This document shows, one piece after another, positions 7,531 through 16,150 of a stretch of 45,572 nucleotides of DNA; position 1 is the first letter of the stretch, and each line of letters opens with the position of its first letter. The DNA is from Actinomycetes bacterium. Its GTDB lineage: Bacteria > Actinomycetota > Acidimicrobiia > Acidimicrobiales > Acidimicrobiaceae. The position numbers and the translations under genes are program-made. The notes beneath the pieces were generated by a model, which was not told where the DNA came from, did not search any database, and was given only the letters and a program-made list of their open reading frames with translations. The DNA lies in NCBI GenBank assembly GCA_021850605.1, contig JAJZLQ010000114.1, forward strand, positions 1-45,572. Direction: 5' to 3'.

Positions 7531-8318
7531 GCCGTAGCACCCTTTCCTTGAGAACTGAGCCAGGCATTGAACTGCGCCGGCGTGACGACTCTCACGCTGA
7601 AGAGCATCTCAGCGTGGTAAAGGCCGCAAAGCTGCGAACAGCGCCCGACAAAGGTGCCGAGCTTGTTCGGGGTCAGATCGAAGTAGTTGGTGAATCCCGG
7701 AAGGGCGTAGCGGGAGAAATCGAACGCGGCGACGTAAAACCCGTGCACCACGTCCTTGGAGACAAGCTTGACCTTCGTGGTCTCGCCCTCCGGCAGCACC
7801 ATCTGGGGATAGTTCTCACCCTGGGAGACGATGCTGACGCCGTTGGGGTAGGTAAAGCGCCAACCCCATTGGAAGGCCGTGATGGTGAGGTTCAGGTTCG
7901 GATTCGGGGAAATCGCATCCACCTTGTTCTCCGTGCCAACGCTCATGTAGAAGATCGCGCCAACGATGAGAGCCGGTATGACCGTGTAAAGGATCTCGAT
8001 CTTCACATTCGAATGGCGCTGACGGGGCACCTGATCGCCCTTCCGGCGGCCGAAGCGCACGAGCACGTAGAGCAACCCACCGAAGGTGACCACCGCGACC
8101 ACTATCACCATGTAGATGAATGTCTGGTAGAGGCTGAAAATGTCGTGACCCTGGGTTGTGGCTCCGGTATGCATGCCGAAGTCGGTGACATTGCAGGCCG
8201 AAAGTGCCAGCGCCGCACCACCCAGCGCCAGGGGTATGCGCCACCCTGGTCTGACGAGAGCCAGGCGACGTCCACTCCGTCCGGCTTGGGTCTCTGTCCT
8301 GAAATTCAACTTCTTCAC
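7527..8318 (-). CDS. ctaC: Cytochrome c oxidase subunit II, lipoprotein with CuA site
   Basis: Subunit II accepts electrons from the cytochrome c domain of QcrC through its binuclear CuA centre. The 263-residue protein has a basic N-terminus, a lipobox LALSAC with Cys42 as the lipidation site, two transmembrane helices and a periplasmic-facing cupredoxin domain. The CuA motif is GRCSQLCGLYHAEM, with Cys227, Cys231, His235 and Met238. The residue between the cysteines that is usually Glu (CxELC) is Gln229. It starts with GTG, with GAGG about 10 nt upstream, and follows qcrB after about 90 nt, the widest gap in the operon. The stop overlaps ctaD by 4 nt. Confidence 0.96.
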   Translation of the reverse strand: MKKLNFRTETQAGRSGRRLALVRPGWRIPLALGGAALALSACNVTDFGMHTGATTQGHDIFSLYQTFIYMVIVVAVVTFGGLLYVLVRFGRRKGDQVPRQRHSNVKIEILYTVIPALIVGAIFYMSVGTENKVDAISPNPNLNLTITAFQWGWRFTYPNGVSIVSQGENYPQMVLPEGETTKVKLVSKDVVHGFYVAAFDFSRYALPGFTNYFDLTPNKLGTFVGRCSQLCGLYHAEMLFSVRVVTPAQFNAWLSSQGKGATA

Positions 8319-8408
8319 CAGATAATTCCTCGGTCGAAGGCGGTTCCGGTGCGGCCCGGCATCCGGACCGCCATGGTCTGGGGACTGGACCAGCCCCGTA
8401 TGCAGTTC

Positions 8409-10046
8409 TCAGCCACGGTCACCGATCCCTCCGATGGGCTCCCCGTTACCGTCAGGCGCTGCGGAGCGGCGAACGCGCGGTATGCGAAAGATCCCGCTGC
8501 CACCTGATGGCAGGGGGCCGAGATCCACGCCCGAGTGCGATGGCGATCCCGCAGGGCCGCCGGCCCCGGAGGGAGCGGCGGAACCCACCAGCTCGCCGTG
8601 ATGGTTGCGATCGAGTGCGTGATACACCACTTCTTCGGGAAGCTCCTCGGCCACCTCTTCCTCGTGCTGGGGGGAACGAGGCGCGGTCTGCTCGGTGTAA
8701 TAGGCCCCCTGCGCGTTGCGCAGGATGACATTCGCCCGCTTGCGGCGCCCGGTACCCGGAACCGAGCCCGCCTCTTTGGCCACCTTGTAGGCCACGAAGG
8801 CGGCAATTGGAGGAACAACGAACACGAGGATGCGGAAGCCCCAAAGCACAAAGTTGAGCGAAAGCTGGAAGCTGTTTGCGAGCACGTCCGTCGAGGAGGC
8901 AAAGAAGAGGACGACGTAGAAGGCGAGCACCCCCACCCCTACGGATGTCCTCCAAGGTACGTCACGTGGATTGTCCAGCAGGTGGTGCTCCGCAGTGTCC
9001 TTGGTGATCTTCTTCTCGATGAACGGCCACAGCGCCAGCGCCGTGAAGGTTATTCCCGGCAGCAGGACCGCAGGGAAGAAGACCGTGGGGATCATATGGC
9101 CAAAGCCAGCGATCTCCCAGCTCGGCATGAGCCTGAGCGCCCCATCAAGCCAGCCCATGTACCAGTCCGGCTGTACCGCGTAGGAGACCTTGTAAGGGAT
9201 GTACTGGCCGTAAAGCCAGATCGGATTGATCTGGACCAGGCCTCCGAGAATGGCGATGACCGCCGCGGTCAGGAAGAAGAACCCTCCCGCTTGCAGCGCG
9301 TAGGCCGGCCACATGGCCACGCCAACGACATTGCGCTCGCTCTTTCCCTTCCCCTTGTACTGGGTGTGCTTCTGGTGCCACATTATCGCGAGGTGCGCGC
9401 CCAGCAGCCCGGCGATCAGCGCCGGAATGATCAGGATATGCAGCGCATAGAAGCGTGGGATGATCGAATGGCCTGGGAAATTCCCACCGAAGAGGAAGAA
9501 CGCCAGGTAGCTGCCGACCACGGGCACCGACAGCAGGATGGAGAAGGCGATGCGGATGCCGGTGCCGGAGATCAGGTCGTCCGGCAGCGAGTAGCCGAGG
9601 AAGCCGTTAACGATCGCCAGGATCAGCAGCATGGTGCCGATGACCCAGTTGATCTCCCGCGGCTTGCGGAAGGCACCGGTAAAGAAGACCCGGCAAAGGT
9701 GCACCACGATGGCCGCAACAAAGACGTTGGCCGCCCAGTGGTGCATCTGGCGCATCACCAGGCCGGCCCTAACCGAGAACGAGAGGTTCAGGGTCGAGGC
9801 GTAAGCCTCCGAGACCTTGTGGCCATCCAGCGGCTTGTAGGCGCCGTGGTAGATGATCTCCTTGCTCGACGGCACAAAGAACAGCGTCAGGAAGACGCCC
9901 GTGAACAGGAGCACGATGAACGAGTACATCGCGATCTCCCCGAGCATGAAAGACCAGTGGTCCGGGAAGATCTTGTTCAGCGACTTGCGGGTGAATTTGG
10001 CGATGCCGAGCCGCTCGTCGAACCAGTCAGCGGTTTGGGTGATCAC
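8409..10046 (-). CDS. qcrB: Menaquinol-cytochrome c reductase cytochrome b subunit
   Basis: The membrane-embedded diheme b subunit of the bcc complex, which oxidises menaquinol and drives the Q cycle. The 545-residue sequence shows the cytochrome b/b6 fold. His pairs sit in RQMHHWAANVFVAAIVVH and in HSIIPRFYALHILIIPALIAGLLGAHLAIMWHQ, and WYMGWLDGALRL lies by the quinol site. The first about 430 residues match the family. A hydrophilic, Gly/Pro/Ser-rich tail of roughly 110 residues follows, as in other actinobacterial QcrB proteins. Its start overlaps the qcrA stop by 4 nt (ATGA). This family is the target of QcrB inhibitors in mycobacteria. Confidence 0.96.
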   Translation of the reverse strand: MITQTADWFDERLGIAKFTRKSLNKIFPDHWSFMLGEIAMYSFIVLLFTGVFLTLFFVPSSKEIIYHGAYKPLDGHKVSEAYASTLNLSFSVRAGLVMRQMHHWAANVFVAAIVVHLCRVFFTGAFRKPREINWVIGTMLLILAIVNGFLGYSLPDDLISGTGIRIAFSILLSVPVVGSYLAFFLFGGNFPGHSIIPRFYALHILIIPALIAGLLGAHLAIMWHQKHTQYKGKGKSERNVVGVAMWPAYALQAGGFFFLTAAVIAILGGLVQINPIWLYGQYIPYKVSYAVQPDWYMGWLDGALRLMPSWEIAGFGHMIPTVFFPAVLLPGITFTALALWPFIEKKITKDTAEHHLLDNPRDVPWRTSVGVGVLAFYVVLFFASSTDVLANSFQLSLNFVLWGFRILVFVVPPIAAFVAYKVAKEAGSVPGTGRRKRANVILRNAQGAYYTEQTAPRSPQHEEEVAEELPEEVVYHALDRNHHGELVGSAAPSGAGGPAGSPSHSGVDLGPLPSGGSGIFRIPRVRRSAAPDGNGEPIGGIGDRG

Positions 10047-10942
10047 GCCCCACGCTCCCAGAATCCAGGTCCGACCGGCTCGTCATACCCGGATTGCGCC
10101 CGGATATAGCCGGAGGAGTCGACGTACAGGGGAAGCTGCGGCAACGGCCGCGGGGCCGGGCCGAAGACCGGGTTGGCCCCGGTGAGAACGTCGAACAGAG
10201 ATTGATGGCAAGGGCACAGCAGCTGCTGGGTGAGTTCTTGGTACAGACCCACCGGGCAGCCGGCGTGGGTACAGAGCTTCGAGTACGCCAGATAACCCTG
10301 CGGCCCCCACGTCTCCCTTCCGGGACGCGTGGTGATGTCCGTATTCGCCACCCTGATAAGCACGGTCTGAGAGATCGCTCCGCCCACGTCGTACGACGGG
10401 AAGACGGTCACCATGCCTCCGACCTCGAGCGTGTTCACCGTGACTGTGCTTCCATTGGCATCCACCAGTAGGGCGCCCTTCTTCCACGGTGTGGTGAAAA
10501 GGGCCTTCTTGGGTTGCGGACCGAGTGAGCGCAGGAAGGGGAAGAGGTTCACGAGCCCGAAGACACCGATCGAGGCGCCCATGAGTTTCATTAGGAACGG
10601 GCGGCGCCCGATCTGGCGCTGGCCGCGGTCGAGGCTGGCGAGGAAGGCCTGCCTCTCGGCGATCTCGCTCTTTAGAGCCTCGCGCTCCTGGGAGTAGGGG
10701 CCTTGAGGCACCAGGTACTTGCCCCAGGCGACCATGCCGACCCCGATGCCTGCCAGGATGATGAAGAGAAGCACGCCTTCGAGCTGGGGCTGTCCCCCCA
10801 GCACAAACGTGACCGCCAGGGCGATGCTGGCGAGGACGGAGAGGACGAAAGCAAGTGCCACGAGCATCTCCATGCCCCGCTTGCCCTCGACTATCTCCAC
10901 TTCAGGCGGCGTGAACGCCCCGTCGCGCTCAACCTTGGTCAC
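10043..10942 (-). CDS. qcrA: Rieske iron-sulfur subunit of the bcc complex
   Basis: QcrA takes an electron from menaquinol and passes it to the diheme cytochrome QcrC. The 299-residue protein has three N-terminal membrane helices (about 24-48, 54-74 and 118-136), as is usual in actinobacteria. A Rieske domain follows. The 2Fe-2S ligands are visible: CTHAGCP with Cys224 and His226, and CPCHQS with Cys243 and His246. Cys229 and Cys245 form the expected disulfide. Both ends overlap neighbours by 4 nt (qcrC upstream, qcrB downstream), which fits fixed stoichiometry of the complex. Confidence 0.96.
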   Translation of the reverse strand: MTKVERDGAFTPPEVEIVEGKRGMEMLVALAFVLSVLASIALAVTFVLGGQPQLEGVLLFIILAGIGVGMVAWGKYLVPQGPYSQEREALKSEIAERQAFLASLDRGQRQIGRRPFLMKLMGASIGVFGLVNLFPFLRSLGPQPKKALFTTPWKKGALLVDANGSTVTVNTLEVGGMVTVFPSYDVGGAISQTVLIRVANTDITTRPGRETWGPQGYLAYSKLCTHAGCPVGLYQELTQQLLCPCHQSLFDVLTGANPVFGPAPRPLPQLPLYVDSSGYIRAQSGYDEPVGPGFWERGA

Positions 10943-11823
10943 TTGGCCCTCCCGCCGATCCAGAGTCCTGCGAGCATGACGGTGCCGAGGCCGATGATGA
11001 TACCGACGAATCCCTCGGTCACCGGTCCGACATGACCGATGGCTATGCCTCCGCGGTCATTGGGAGCCTTCAGGTAGTCGACGTACTTGACGACGTCGGC
11101 CACCTGCTGGTCGGTAAGCGTGTTGGGGCCGAACCTGGGCATGTTGCCAGGGCCGGTGCGCACGGCCTCCGCGATCTGGGTCGTGGTGGCCGCCATCAGG
11201 CTGGGAGCAAAAACACCACTGGCCAGAGCATCGCCGGCACCGGTGATGGTGTGACATGCGGCACAGTTGGTAGAGAAAAGCGACTCTCCCTGCGCCAGAT
11301 TTGCCAGCGTTAGATTGACGTTTGGAATCGCCGGCCCTCCAGGGGCGAGAGAGGAGACGTAAGCGTCGATCGCAAGAGTTTGGGAGCGGGAGAACCGTGG
11401 CGGCTTTTGGACCGCCTGCACCGTCGGATCCGCCAGCGGCATTCTTCCCGTGGACACCCAGAAGTCGATCGTCGCCGCTCCTAGTCCCTGGAGGTTCGGC
11501 GCGCGCGTGGTTCCTTGGGCCTCCACGCCGTGACAGGTGGAGCAGTTCTCCAGGAAGAGCGTCTTGCCGTACGGGATCGAAGCGGGATTGAGCTTCTCGT
11601 ACGTTATGGGGCCCCCGCCCTTGCTTGGCGTGCCCCCGTAGATATAGGAGCCCGTATAACCGTAGTTACCGAGGTCTGAGGGGTTGTTGGACTGTGCCGC
11701 ACCGGCCTGCGGCAGCAGTGCCAGCGTGGTGATCCCGGCAGCAGCCACCCCGACCGCTGCCGGCAATAGTACGCGCCGCTTCAGATTTGGAAGCTTGGCG
11801 GCCCTGCGCCGTTCTATCGACAA
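10939..11823 (-). CDS. qcrC: Diheme cytochrome c subunit of the bcc complex
   Basis: QcrC replaces both cytochrome c1 and soluble cytochrome c, carrying electrons from the Rieske protein directly to CuA of CtaC. The 294-residue protein has an N-terminal hydrophobic signal/anchor (about 18-40). It has two heme-c attachment sites, CSTCH at 94-98 and CAACH at 187-191, with candidate axial Met residues in GRMPL and NMPRFG. A C-terminal transmembrane helix (about 270-290) closes the protein. Diheme organisation and a C-terminal anchor are diagnostic of actinobacterial supercomplexes. The start is 12 nt after the ctaE stop. Confidence 0.96.
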   Translation of the reverse strand: MSIERRRAAKLPNLKRRVLLPAAVGVAAAGITTLALLPQAGAAQSNNPSDLGNYGYTGSYIYGGTPSKGGGPITYEKLNPASIPYGKTLFLENCSTCHGVEAQGTTRAPNLQGLGAATIDFWVSTGRMPLADPTVQAVQKPPRFSRSQTLAIDAYVSSLAPGGPAIPNVNLTLANLAQGESLFSTNCAACHTITGAGDALASGVFAPSLMAATTTQIAEAVRTGPGNMPRFGPNTLTDQQVADVVKYVDYLKAPNDRGGIAIGHVGPVTEGFVGIIIGLGTVMLAGLWIGGRAK

Positions 11824-11835
11824 TTCTCGAACTCC

Positions 11836-12438
11836 CTAGTGGATGAGGAAGAGCACCGAGTAGAGGCCTACCCAGACCACATCTACAAAGTGCCAGTAAT
11901 AGCTAAGCGACTGGAGAACCGCGAGTTCGCCCGGGTCGCTGGTCTTGCCGGCCATTCGCCCGATCAGGAAGATCATTCCCACCAGGCCCAGAATCACGTG
12001 CAGCCCGTGCAGGCCCGTCATCACGAAGAAGAGCGAGCCGAAAGCGTTTGTGGACGGCGCAAAGAGCACGTGAGTCCACTCATAGGCCTGGTTGGAAACG
12101 AAGGCCGCGCCCATTATGAGCGTCGCGACGATCCACCGGATGGCCGACTGCTTCCGCCCGTGCTCCGCCTCGTACACCGCCTTTTGCATCGTGAACGAAG
12201 ATGCAACCAGGATGACCGTGAAGATCCCCGACTGGAGCACGTCGAGCTTGATATCAGCGGGCGGCCACGGCCCGTGTGCATTGGCCCGGAGTGTGAAATA
12301 CGCGGCAAAGAGGCCCGAGAAGAACATGACCTCAGAAGAAAGCCACACCATGGTCCCAACGCCGAGCATCGTCGGTCGGTTAAACCTGATCGGCTCCTTC
12401 GCCACCCCGCCACGTGAAGTTATCGCTTCTGACGACAT
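11836..12438 (-). CDS. ctaE: Cytochrome c oxidase subunit III
   Basis: Subunit III of the aa3 oxidase stabilises subunit I and its proton uptake. It has 200 residues and five predicted membrane helices, the short form found in actinobacteria. Family motifs include the conserved Glu in WLSSEVMFFSGLFAAYF, the FVMTGLHGLHVILGL segment with its conserved His residues, and the terminal YYWHFVDVVWVGLYSVLFLI. It is the first gene of the ctaE-qcrCAB-ctaCDF operon, the order usual in actinobacteria, but here the ctaCDF genes are fused onto the same transcription unit. The ATG has AGGGG 4 nt upstream. Confidence 0.96.
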   Translation of the reverse strand: MSSEAITSRGGVAKEPIRFNRPTMLGVGTMVWLSSEVMFFSGLFAAYFTLRANAHGPWPPADIKLDVLQSGIFTVILVASSFTMQKAVYEAEHGRKQSAIRWIVATLIMGAAFVSNQAYEWTHVLFAPSTNAFGSLFFVMTGLHGLHVILGLVGMIFLIGRMAGKTSDPGELAVLQSLSYYWHFVDVVWVGLYSVLFLIH

Positions 12439-12642
12439 AATCCCCTATTCTTGCCCAAATGTACGGACATTGAGCGCCACGCATTGGAGTTAAGCGAAAA
12501 TTCGGGGTCCAGCGTCCTTGCCCCGAAATGATCGGAACGACGCCGCCTCGAAATTTGAATCCCTGCACCCCAGCTTGGCGTCAACTAACGCCGTATAAGC
12601 ATATTTCTATCAAAGCTCAGCAAAGATTTCACATCAAGCATG
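12439..12642 (-). promoter_or_regulatory. Promoter region of the respiratory operon
   Basis: This is about 200 non-coding bases between helD and ctaE. An AT-rich block at 12590-12640 should hold the operon promoter. A TTGACA (-35-like) reads on the minus strand at 12641-12646, at the very end of helD. No convincing -10 sits at 16-18 nt, so I call only the region. Confidence 0.35.
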
Positions 12643-14823
12643 TCAAGCGCTTGCCGACCCTGCCTCCCCCAGCGGGTAGAGCATGCCCCAGGCGGCCATG
12701 GTGGACCGCTCGCGGGCCTCGAAAAGAAGGGTGAGACGCCGGGTAGCGCGAGTGGCCGCCGTGAAAAGTGCGGCTTTTGCCGCCTGAGGCTCGGAAAGCA
12801 GACGCGTCGGCGAGCCGACAATCACTGAGTCGAACTCCAGCCCCTTTGCGTCGTCAATGCGGAGCACCTCCACCCGCACTCCCTCCGGAACTCCTGAACA
12901 GCCGGCAAGTATCCGCTCGGTGGCCTCCTGCGGTGCACCGCCGGGCAGGATTACACCCACCAGACCCTCCTCTATCGCGGCGGCTTCGTTCACGGCAGCG
13001 CTCGTGAGCGCCTCCACCAGCTGCTCCCGTACCTCGGCCACCATCGGGTAAACCCCGGTCGAGCGGATGGCCACGGTCGGCTCTAGATCCAAGTCGTCGG
13101 TGTCACATAGCCGATAGGCCAGGTCCGAGATCTCGCGAGGCGTGCGGTAATTGACGGTCAGCTTGTGGTACGACCACTTCTCGACTGCTTCCCGCATCGG
13201 AGCGGTGATCCGCTCCCAATCACGCTGGCCGTGAACCGAGGTCGTCTGAGCGAGATCGCCTACCAGCGTCATCGATGAGCTGATGGAGCGGCGCCCGAGC
13301 ACCCTGGCCTCCATATAGGAAATCTCCTGGGCCTCATCGACGACGATGTGCCCGAAGCGCTGCAGTTCGGACTCCCCCTTCTTGCGCAAGGGGCCGAGGA
13401 GGACCGCGGCTTCGTCCAGGAGCGGGAGATCGGAACGGGCAAATGTCCCCGGCCTGTAAGACTCCACCAGCAGGGCGATCTCGGCATCGGTCAGCACGCC
13501 ACGCCCGGCTAGCACCGCCAGCGCGTGGTGCGAGTAGACGTCCTGCAGAAGCTGACGCGGGCTGAGTCGCGGCCAGATCCTCTCCAGCGCACGCTGGAAC
13601 TCCGGCAACGAGCGAATCGCCTTACCGGCCTCCTTGACCGCGTCGTCGGCGTCGGCGTCGGCGTCGGCGAATTCGCCGAAGTCCGCCCGCGTCAGCTCAG
13701 CGGCGACCTCCTGGGGTTCATGCGCTTCACGGAGGCGCTCGGCCAGGCTCAGGTAACCCATCGCTAGCTGGGTGACAAGCACCGACTCCAGGTAACGCCG
13801 CCTCTCGTTATGGGTTCCCGGCCGGCGTCTGGCTTTTCTGATGGCGGCGCGGCTCATCTCTCGGGTGACGGTGAGCTGCACCGAACCCAGATAGAAAGTG
13901 ACGTCGCGCCCGAGCGGGCGCTCCCGGTCCGTTACCGCCTTGGCTATCACCGAGACCATGCGCCGATCCGCCTTGAGCCGCGCCTCACCGTCGCCTTGCT
14001 CGCGCAGTGTCACGGACGGGTCGATCAGGGCCGGAATGGTGGTTATCTCCACCCCGGTCTCGCCTAGCGATGGGAGCACGCGATCGATGTACTTGGCAAA
14101 GCTGCGCGAAGGCGCCACCACCATGACCTTCTGGCGCTCCAGCCGGTTCCGATACGTGTAGAGCAGATAGGCGGCGCGATGGAGTGCGACAGCGGTCTTA
14201 CCGGTTCCCGGCCCTCCCTGGACAACAGTAACGCCGGCTAGAGGTGCACGGATGATCTCGTCCTGCTCGGCTTGAATCGTGGCCACGATGTCGCCCATGT
14301 GCCCAGTACGCGACTGCTCGATGGCATAAAAGAGCGCCCCGGGACCCGCCAGGACCGGACCGCCGTCCACCCTCCCGCTTCCGTCGAAGGCCTCATCCTC
14401 GATTCCGACGAGCTCGCCGTGGTGTAGTTCGAAGTGCCTGCGCAGGGAAAGCCCCATGGGATCACGACCGGTGGCCCTGTAGAAGGGCTCCGCGATCGGC
14501 GCCCTCCAATCAACCACCAGCGGCTCCATGTCACGAGCGGCCACGGCCAAGCGCCCGATGTAGAAATGCTCGCTGGGGCGGTCACCCTCGGCGAGGCGAT
14601 CGATGCGGCCGAAGCAAAGTGCGAGATCACCGAAATCAAGGCGATCGAGGCGCTCCAGTGTCACCCTTACGATCACATCGCGCTCGGCTCTGGACTGAGG
14701 GGTACCGCCCCGCTCAAGCGCGTAAGCCTCTCTGAGCGTGGCTCGCAACTGGCTCCGGATCTCATCCAGGCGGCGATAAGCGTTCTCGATGTAGGCCCGC
14801 TCGCTCTCTAGTTCTGGATGCAT
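12643..14823 (-). CDS. helD: HelD-type transcription recycling ATPase (superfamily 1 helicase fold)
   Basis: HelD binds RNA polymerase and uses ATP to clear stalled complexes and rifampicin-bound polymerase. The 726-residue protein begins with the family's coiled-coil arm (ESERAYIENAYRRLDEIRSQL). It then shows VVDWRAPIAEPFYRAT, the Walker A motif GGPGTGKT, the Walker B VVDEAQEIS, the helicase motifs VGDLAQTT and NYRTPREI, and DAKGLEFDSVIV. The open frame extends back to 14982. I start at the ATG at 14823 because HelD homology begins there. TTG codons at 14829 or 14835 have a better-placed GAGAGGA and are possible starts. An (Ala-Asp)4 tract encoded by a hexanucleotide repeat interrupts the middle of the protein. 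Confidence 0.88.
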   Translation of the reverse strand: MHPELESERAYIENAYRRLDEIRSQLRATLREAYALERGGTPQSRAERDVIVRVTLERLDRLDFGDLALCFGRIDRLAEGDRPSEHFYIGRLAVAARDMEPLVVDWRAPIAEPFYRATGRDPMGLSLRRHFELHHGELVGIEDEAFDGSGRVDGGPVLAGPGALFYAIEQSRTGHMGDIVATIQAEQDEIIRAPLAGVTVVQGGPGTGKTAVALHRAAYLLYTYRNRLERQKVMVVAPSRSFAKYIDRVLPSLGETGVEITTIPALIDPSVTLREQGDGEARLKADRRMVSVIAKAVTDRERPLGRDVTFYLGSVQLTVTREMSRAAIRKARRRPGTHNERRRYLESVLVTQLAMGYLSLAERLREAHEPQEVAAELTRADFGEFADADADADDAVKEAGKAIRSLPEFQRALERIWPRLSPRQLLQDVYSHHALAVLAGRGVLTDAEIALLVESYRPGTFARSDLPLLDEAAVLLGPLRKKGESELQRFGHIVVDEAQEISYMEARVLGRRSISSSMTLVGDLAQTTSVHGQRDWERITAPMREAVEKWSYHKLTVNYRTPREISDLAYRLCDTDDLDLEPTVAIRSTGVYPMVAEVREQLVEALTSAAVNEAAAIEEGLVGVILPGGAPQEATERILAGCSGVPEGVRVEVLRIDDAKGLEFDSVIVGSPTRLLSEPQAAKAALFTAATRATRRLTLLFEARERSTMAAWGMLYPLGEAGSASA
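13645..13668. repeat. Hexanucleotide repeat (GTCGGC)x4 inside helD
   Basis: Four perfect copies of GTCGGC. On the helD strand they read as GCCGAC and encode Ala-Asp repeats. Gain or loss of a unit keeps the frame. Confidence 0.9.
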
Positions 14824-15021
14824 ATCCAAGGCCAAAGAATCCTCTCGAATCGTCGGCAGCGACCCGTCTCGGGGGCGACGGGCGCCATCCCGTCTCGCGG
14901 CGAAACCAGGCAGCCTAAACAGGCTAGTATCCGCCGGGGCCTGGGCGGCTACGAAGCGGTCCCCGCCCGGGGCGCAGGGCAATCAGCGCCACCGGCCGCT
15001 GGGGGATAGGATCGAGGGGTT

Positions 15022-15041
15022 GGCGGCCTGACGTGGCCGCC
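15022..15041 (+). other. Inverted repeat in the helD/hemE divergent region
   Basis: A perfect 7-bp dyad, GGCGGCC then TGACGT then GGCCGCC, ends 26 nt before the hemE start. It could be an operator or a leader hairpin. The rest of the 244-nt divergent region has a possible -10 (TAGGAT at 15007-15012) without a clear -35. Confidence 0.35.
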
Positions 15042-15067
15042 GGCCTAGTGACACCGGTGGAGACGGG

Positions 15068-16150
15068 ATGGACCAGCCAAAAGTAGCCCACGCAGATGAG
15101 GCCGGGGGCGGCGCACCCTTTCTCGACGCCCTCGCCGGCCAACCGACCGAGCGGGTGCCTGTCTGGTTCATGCGCCAGGCGGGGCGCTCCCTCCCCGAAT
15201 ACAGGGCGCTCCGAGGCGCAGGGTCGATACTGGAGGCGTTGCGCCATCCTGACCTGGCGGCGGAGATCACCCTGCAGCCGGTTCGGCGCTACGGCGTAGA
15301 TGCTGCCATCCTCTACTCGGACATAATCGTCCCCGTGCACGCGGCCGGCTTCGGCATGGACATCGTCCCCGGACGAGGGCCGGTGGCGGAACACCCCTTC
15401 AGGGAGTCGGCCGACCTCGCCAGACTGAGCAGGTTTAGTGCGGCCGAGGATTGCGAATACGTGGCCAGCACCGTCAAGCTCGTTGCGGCGGAGTCTCCGG
15501 TGCCATTGATCGGCCTGGCCGGCGCACCATTCACCGTGGCCAGCTACCTGATCGAAGGGGAGCCAAGCCGCAGCTTCGTGCGCACCAAGCAGCTCATGCA
15601 TCAGGAGCCCGGCCTATTCGGCGCACTTTGTGAGCGGCTGGTGGCGATGACCGTCGATTTCCTGGCCATGCAGGCCGGCGCCGGAGCGCAAGCGCTTCAG
15701 ATCTTCGACTCCTGGGTGGGGGCCCTCTCCGAGCGCGAGTACAGGCGCTTCGTACTTCCACATATGAAAGAGATCCTCGCACGAACCAGTGAGCTGGGCC
15801 TTCCCGTCATACTCTTTGGAACCAACACGAATCACCTGTTGGGAACTCTGGCCGAGACCGGAGCGCGCGCGATAGGGCTCGACTTCCGAACCGCGATCCC
15901 GGTAGCGGTGCAACGCCTGGGCGAGGCGACGGCAGTGCAAGGGAACCTGGATCCGACCATCTGCCTCTGCTCGTACGACGTCCTCGAGAGAGAAGCGCGC
16001 GCTGTACTTGAAGAGTCGCGCGCAGCCCGGGCCTATGTCTTCAACCTGGGTCACGGCGTGCTGCCCGAGACGGACCCCGGCAAGCTCACCGCGCTGGTCG
16101 AATTCGTGCATGACCAGGGAACGGCCATCCGCCGAGACGAGGTCCTCTGA
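15068..16150 (+). CDS. hemE: Uroporphyrinogen decarboxylase
   Basis: HemE removes the four acetate carboxyls of uroporphyrinogen III to give coproporphyrinogen III in the cytoplasm. The 360-residue TIM-barrel enzyme shows the N-terminal active-site signature PVWFMRQAGRSLPEYR. It also has ILYSDIIVPVHAAG with the catalytic Asp, GLAGAPFTVASYLIEG, IFDSWVGALS and FNLGHGVLPETDP. The start has GGTGGAGA upstream. Its TGA is immediately followed by the ATG of cgoX (TGAATG), so the two enzymes, which act consecutively in the coproporphyrin pathway, are probably co-translated. HemQ, the last enzyme of that route, lies at 33.9 kb. Confidence 0.96.
   Translation: MDQPKVAHADEAGGGAPFLDALAGQPTERVPVWFMRQAGRSLPEYRALRGAGSILEALRHPDLAAEITLQPVRRYGVDAAILYSDIIVPVHAAGFGMDIVPGRGPVAEHPFRESADLARLSRFSAAEDCEYVASTVKLVAAESPVPLIGLAGAPFTVASYLIEGEPSRSFVRTKQLMHQEPGLFGALCERLVAMTVDFLAMQAGAGAQALQIFDSWVGALSEREYRRFVLPHMKEILARTSELGLPVILFGTNTNHLLGTLAETGARAIGLDFRTAIPVAVQRLGEATAVQGNLDPTICLCSYDVLEREARAVLEESRAARAYVFNLGHGVLPETDPGKLTALVEFVHDQGTAIRRDEVL

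Noticed and set aside
8535-10109. 524-codon plus-strand frame antisense to qcrB
   Set aside because: It is very rich in Arg, Glu and Gln with no domain, whereas the other strand encodes clear QcrB.
12601-12646. TTGACA at the helD end as a complete promoter for ctaE
   Set aside because: At 16-18 nt spacing the -10 position reads TTGCTG-like sequence; only the general region is annotated.
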